In this document: positions 61,016-64,000 of the stretch, in pieces | Layout of the letters: the number at the start of each line of letters is the position of its first letter | How positions within the stretch are numbered: the first letter of the stretch is position 1 | NCBI GenBank assembly: GCA_024742485.1 | Contig: JANSYK010000001.1 | Coordinates: 1,922,001-1,986,000 of the forward strand | DNA: 64,000 nucleotides | Origin: Alphaproteobacteria bacterium | Lineage (GTDB): Bacteria; Pseudomonadota; Alphaproteobacteria; Rhizobiales; Rhizobiaceae | Direction of reading: 5' to 3' | Notes under the pieces: model-generated | Database searches by the model: none | What the model saw: only the letters and a program-made list of their open reading frames with translations | Told to the model about the DNA's origin: nothing | Made by a program: the position numbers and the translations under genes

Positions 61016-61816
61016 CTAATTCAGGACCATACGGTCGCTGACGGCATCATGAAACCGGTCCACAAGGCCGCTGGCGGTCAGTTTTGACTTTTCCTCCGCA
61101 CCGGCATTGAAGATGACGCGGCCCTCATGAATCATCAGCAGACGATTCCCGAAGGTGATGGCGTGGTTCATATTGTGGGTCACCATAAGCGTGGTCGTGT
61201 GATGTTCCTCCACTGTCTGCGTGGTCGCGTTCATCACCAACTCCGCAGCCCGCGGATCAAGTGCTGCGGTGTGCTCGTCAAGCAGCAGCAGTCGCGGCTG
61301 ATTGAGGGTCGCCATGATCAATGTCAGGGATTGACGCTGACCACCCGAAAGCAGATCAACCCTGTCCGTAAGACGGTTTTCGAGTCCCAATCCCAGCGGA
61401 GCAAGCCTTTCGCGGAACACCCTGCGATCGTCGTTGCGGATGCTAAGCCGAAGATTTCGGCGATGACCGCGTCGCCTGGCAATCGACAGGTTTTCTTCGA
61501 TGGTCAATGCCGCCGCGGTTCCCATCATCGGATCCTGGAATACCCGCGATACAAGCCTTGCCCGGCGGTGTGTCGGCCAGGACTGGATCTGAATGCCATC
61601 AACCGATATATGGCCGGAATCAACCGAGATTTCGCCGGCCAGCGCGTTCAGCAACGTGCTTTTTCCTGCGCCATTGCTGCCGATCACGACTGCAAAATCG
61701 CCCGGTTCCAATTCAAAGTCGATACCCCTGAGGGCTCGTTTCTCCTGGACTGTCCCCGGATGGAAAGTGCGTTGCACACCCTCCACCGCGACGGCCGTTC
61801 GATGATTGTTGGACAC
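61016..61816 (-). CDS. ABC transporter ATP-binding protein, Trp/Tyr (TrpZ-like) type
   Basis: A 266-aa single-domain ATPase with Walker A G-S-N-G-A-G-K-S-T, signature L-S-G-G-Q-R-Q-S and Walker B L-L-L-L-D-E-H, in which His replaces the usual Pro, as in this subfamily. It is 13 bases upstream of the permease gene. Confidence 0.92.
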   Translation of the reverse strand: MSNNHRTAVAVEGVQRTFHPGTVQEKRALRGIDFELEPGDFAVVIGSNGAGKSTLLNALAGEISVDSGHISVDGIQIQSWPTHRRARLVSRVFQDPMMGTAAALTIEENLSIARRRGHRRNLRLSIRNDDRRVFRERLAPLGLGLENRLTDRVDLLSGGQRQSLTLIMATLNQPRLLLLDEHTAALDPRAAELVMNATTQTVEEHHTTTLMVTHNMNHAITFGNRLLMIHEGRVIFNAGAEEKSKLTASGLVDRFHDAVSDRMVLN

Positions 61817-61838
61817 GTCAAGCCCTGCCGCGCCGGCG

Positions 61839-62825
61839 CTACTTTACACAGTCGCAATTGCTGAGCGCATCCGGCAGCGTCATACCCATCGCATCCATGC
61901 GCTTTGAGCTGATCAGCGCCTTGTGATCTTCCGGCTTGGGTCGAAAGACCGAGAGCTCAGATGGTTTGGACCCATCAAGTATTTTCGCAGCGCGCAGTCC
62001 GGCCTGACGGCCGACATCGAACCAGGAAACCGACATGGACGCCAGGATGTTGCCGTCCTCAACTCCAACTGGTGACGCATTGATCACCGGAATGTTGTCA
62101 CGATTGGCCGCCGCAGCCACGGCGGGCATTGACGGCTGCAGCATACTCGACGGGATCAGATAGATGAAATCAACACCCTTGAGCGCCGCCACTCGAACCG
62201 GAATATCATTGGGCGTGTCGACGCTGACGGCATTGAGCTTGATTCCCATTTCATCGGCAGCGGCCTGCGCATATTGAACATTGACGACATCATTCGCATC
62301 GCCGGGATTGTAGAGCAAGCCAACTGACTCAATCTCGCCCAGCAATCGTTTTCCGAATTCGAATACGGTTTGCATGGACTGCAGATTGGATGCCCCGACA
62401 AAACGTTCACTGCCCTTTTCCCAGGATGGTACGAGCCCCGCATCAATCGGATCGGTCACCGGCGCAAAGACAATCGGGGTGCTCTTGTCGCGAACCACGC
62501 GTTTGGAGGCCTGGGTGATCGGCGTCGTAACGGTCAGGAACAAATCCGGATTGGTTGCTTCAAGAGCGGTGATCATCTGCGCCACAACGGACGGATCGAA
62601 ATTGGCATCCTTGTATTCGAAGGTGACCTTGTCCCCCTCCTTGTAGCCTCCTGCCTCGAGGCCATTCTTGAATCCGGCCACCACGGCGTTAAGGGCGCCA
62701 TGCGGGCCAAGATTGGCAATCGCCACCTTCTTGCCATCCGCCATCACACCGCTGACGGACAAAGGGCCCATCAACAAAACCAAAAGCGCCAACAAGGCTG
62801 TTTTTCCAATTATTTTCATCTGCAT
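61839..62825 (-). CDS. ABC transporter substrate-binding protein, Trp/Tyr (TrpX-like) type
   Basis: A 328-aa ABC_sub_bind-family protein with a Sec signal peptide (residues 1-29, ending S-G-V-M-A). Family segments are P-H-G-A-L-N-A-V, F-E-Y-K-D-A-N and T-P-I-V-F-A-P-V-T-D-P. A second ATG lies six bases inside. Ligands of the group include aromatic amino acids and other small compounds; the neighbouring dehydrogenase suggests an amino-acid-like ligand. Confidence 0.9.
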   Translation of the reverse strand: MQMKIIGKTALLALLVLLMGPLSVSGVMADGKKVAIANLGPHGALNAVVAGFKNGLEAGGYKEGDKVTFEYKDANFDPSVVAQMITALEATNPDLFLTVTTPITQASKRVVRDKSTPIVFAPVTDPIDAGLVPSWEKGSERFVGASNLQSMQTVFEFGKRLLGEIESVGLLYNPGDANDVVNVQYAQAAADEMGIKLNAVSVDTPNDIPVRVAALKGVDFIYLIPSSMLQPSMPAVAAAANRDNIPVINASPVGVEDGNILASMSVSWFDVGRQAGLRAAKILDGSKPSELSVFRPKPEDHKALISSKRMDAMGMTLPDALSNCDCVK

Positions 62826-62880
62826 TTCTCCCGTGTGTGTTCCTCTGGTTTCATCGGCCGAATGGGCTTTTCAGACCGAT

Positions 62881-63672
62881 CTATCCATATTGAAGTCCGT
62901 GAACGGACAGACCCGCTGCGCGCATCAGCGAGTACCAGACCGAGTCAATCATTTCAGTGCCTGAGACTCCGACGACCGGCTGCCGCTTCTCGGTTTTGAA
63001 ATATCCACCTTCGCTGTCCCACGCTTCCAGTTCTGCCACGGCACATTCCAGATCGGGATCAGCGACGAGCACGGCCTGACAATCATCAAGCCCGGTGGAC
63101 AGCAAGGCACAGGTCACCATGGTGTTCACATTGCGTGGAAAGCGCGCAGCAACGTCGCGCACACATCCATCGAATATCGTAACGGGCCCGTCCGTATTGG
63201 GCTCAAGCGGCGTTGTGTTGTCGAAGTCGATATTGCTTGGATTTTTCCGGAACGTGATCCTGACGTGCTTCCAGGGCGCCCTGCGTTTGATCAGTTCATG
63301 TCCGCCGATCAGCGCGCCCGCCGGCAGGAAAAGCCGGTTGCCGTTTTGCTTGGCAACGTCAAAAAGCCGTTCGCGAAGCCTGTCGTCCAGGAGTGCGGTT
63401 GTGGAGACCGGCATATAATCGCAAGTGGCCAATATCGCCGCGCCATGATCCCTCGTGATGTTCGGATGAGACGCTTCGATAATGAGATCCGGTGAAAAGG
63501 ATTGAAATGAATCGATATTCAGCAATCTCAGGTCTGGATCGTAATTTGACAATTTGTCGGCAGTCCGGTTGTGGACAAATGCCAGCTCAAGCGCACCGTT
63601 GGATGACGCGATGCGGTTTGCGATCCCCGCCCCAATGAATCCACATCCGATGAGCCCTACTCGCATTGGCAT
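62881..63672 (-). CDS. Aspartate dehydrogenase-like (NadX-type) oxidoreductase
   Basis: A 263-aa NAD(P)-binding protein with an N-terminal G-L-I-G-C-G-F-I-G motif, L-P-A-G-A-L-I-G-G in the middle and F-P-R-N-V-N near residue 195, the pattern of L-aspartate dehydrogenase. NadX makes iminoaspartate for NAD synthesis, but no nad gene lies here; the operon with an importer suggests catabolic use on an amino acid. ATG 63672 or 63666 is possible. Confidence 0.83.
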   Translation of the reverse strand: MPMRVGLIGCGFIGAGIANRIASSNGALELAFVHNRTADKLSNYDPDLRLLNIDSFQSFSPDLIIEASHPNITRDHGAAILATCDYMPVSTTALLDDRLRERLFDVAKQNGNRLFLPAGALIGGHELIKRRAPWKHVRITFRKNPSNIDFDNTTPLEPNTDGPVTIFDGCVRDVAARFPRNVNTMVTCALLSTGLDDCQAVLVADPDLECAVAELEAWDSEGGYFKTEKRQPVVGVSGTEMIDSVWYSLMRAAGLSVHGLQYG

Positions 63673-63808
63673 TCCAGTCGTTCTCGAACTGCACTCGGCA
63701 TACACAATTGGATAATTGATCCGTATACGTACTAATTTGACATCCCCTTGTCAAACCCCTATCCCTCCAGCCAAATGGCGCGATAAGAGACTTGGACCTG
63801 AAAACGCG

Positions 63809-64000
63809 ATGGATGATGGCGTGGTTGATGACGACAAAGACGTGAAACACAAGGATGCGCAGCCGGTCGTTGTTGGCGACACCGCTGAATTCACGGATCT
63901 GCGCTACATGCTTTCGCATCTACTGCGGCGCGCGCATTTCAATGCGGAAGCACGTTTCGCCAAAATGATGAGCAGCAATGGTCTGACGTCAAGGCAATTG
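63809..64000 (+). CDS. MarR-family transcriptional regulator (partial, 3' end outside window)
   Basis: The first 64 codons of a gene divergent from the NadX-like operon. After a charged N-terminal extension of about 25 residues, L-R-Y-M-L-S-H-L-L-R-R-A-H and G-L-T-S-R-Q match the first helices of MarR-family regulators. It may regulate the divergent transporter operon. Confidence 0.65.
   Translation, partial: MDDGVVDDDKDVKHKDAQPVVVGDTAEFTDLRYMLSHLLRRAHFNAEARFAKMMSSNGLTSRQL

Noticed and set aside
1-64000. Possible mobile elements, CRISPR arrays, tRNA or rRNA genes
   Set aside because: No transposase or integrase, spaced direct repeats, or structural RNA sequence was recognised on either strand by reading; a covariance-model scan was not possible.

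Overview
The window reads as a chromosomal accessory/catabolic region of an alphaproteobacterium, probably of the Hyphomicrobiales (Rhizobiales) or a related, possibly marine, lineage. The grounds are high-GC third codon positions, the rhizobial gene order aglR / aglEFGAK, a four-subunit soxBDAG sarcosine oxidase, many four-base ATGA/GTGA/TTGA overlaps and a high density of ABC importers. This is inferred from gene content only; no rRNA or other phylogenetic marker is present. I saw no rRNA, tRNA, insertion sequence, phage gene or CRISPR array.

Left part (1-10.9 kb). A leftward operon encodes an aspartoacylase-type hydrolase, an aldehyde dehydrogenase, a Rieske oxygenase and two paralogous proteins of unknown function (the second runs off the window). 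It diverges from a rightward operon of a HisC-like aminotransferase and a split, sulfopyruvate/phosphonopyruvate-decarboxylase-type TPP enzyme. Together they suggest a route from an N-acylated amino acid to amino acid, 2-oxo acid, aldehyde and acid. A LysR regulator follows, then a small DUF1330 / DUF1993 / P-loop ATPase operon and a second, similar LysR regulator.

10.9-22.4 kb. soxBDAG (sarcosine oxidase) is followed by an arginase-family ureohydrolase, an acetolactate decarboxylase carrying an N-terminal ribbon-helix-helix domain, and a Gfo/Idh/MocA-aldo/keto reductase fusion. On the opposite strand lie cyclopropane fatty acid synthase and a Tas-type aldo/keto reductase.

22.5-36.8 kb. The alpha-glucoside system aglEFGAK diverges from its LacI-family regulator aglR, with two visible 12-14 bp operators. 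Next come an RND efflux pair, an FHA-like/transmembrane/trypsin-like protease and a YegP-like protein.

37-47.4 kb. A leftward cluster encodes a BMP-family nucleoside-type ABC importer, a nucleoside hydrolase, a double SnoaL-like protein, a NIPSNAP protein, a GMC oxidoreductase and a uracil-DNA-glycosylase-like protein. A RutR-like TetR regulator diverges from it, and two RutR-type operators lie in the shared promoter region.

47.8-60 kb. This is the most unusual cluster: a Rieske ferredoxin, a ribose-type ABC importer with two permeases, an FGGY kinase, a membrane di-iron desaturase/hydroxylase, a FAD ferredoxin reductase, a zinc alcohol dehydrogenase, a formamidase-like hydrolase and a LysR regulator. 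It looks like import and phosphorylation of a sugar-like compound joined to a three-component oxygenation step.

60.1-64 kb. A Trp/Tyr-type ABC importer lies with an aspartate-dehydrogenase-like gene, divergent from the start of a MarR-family gene cut by the window end.
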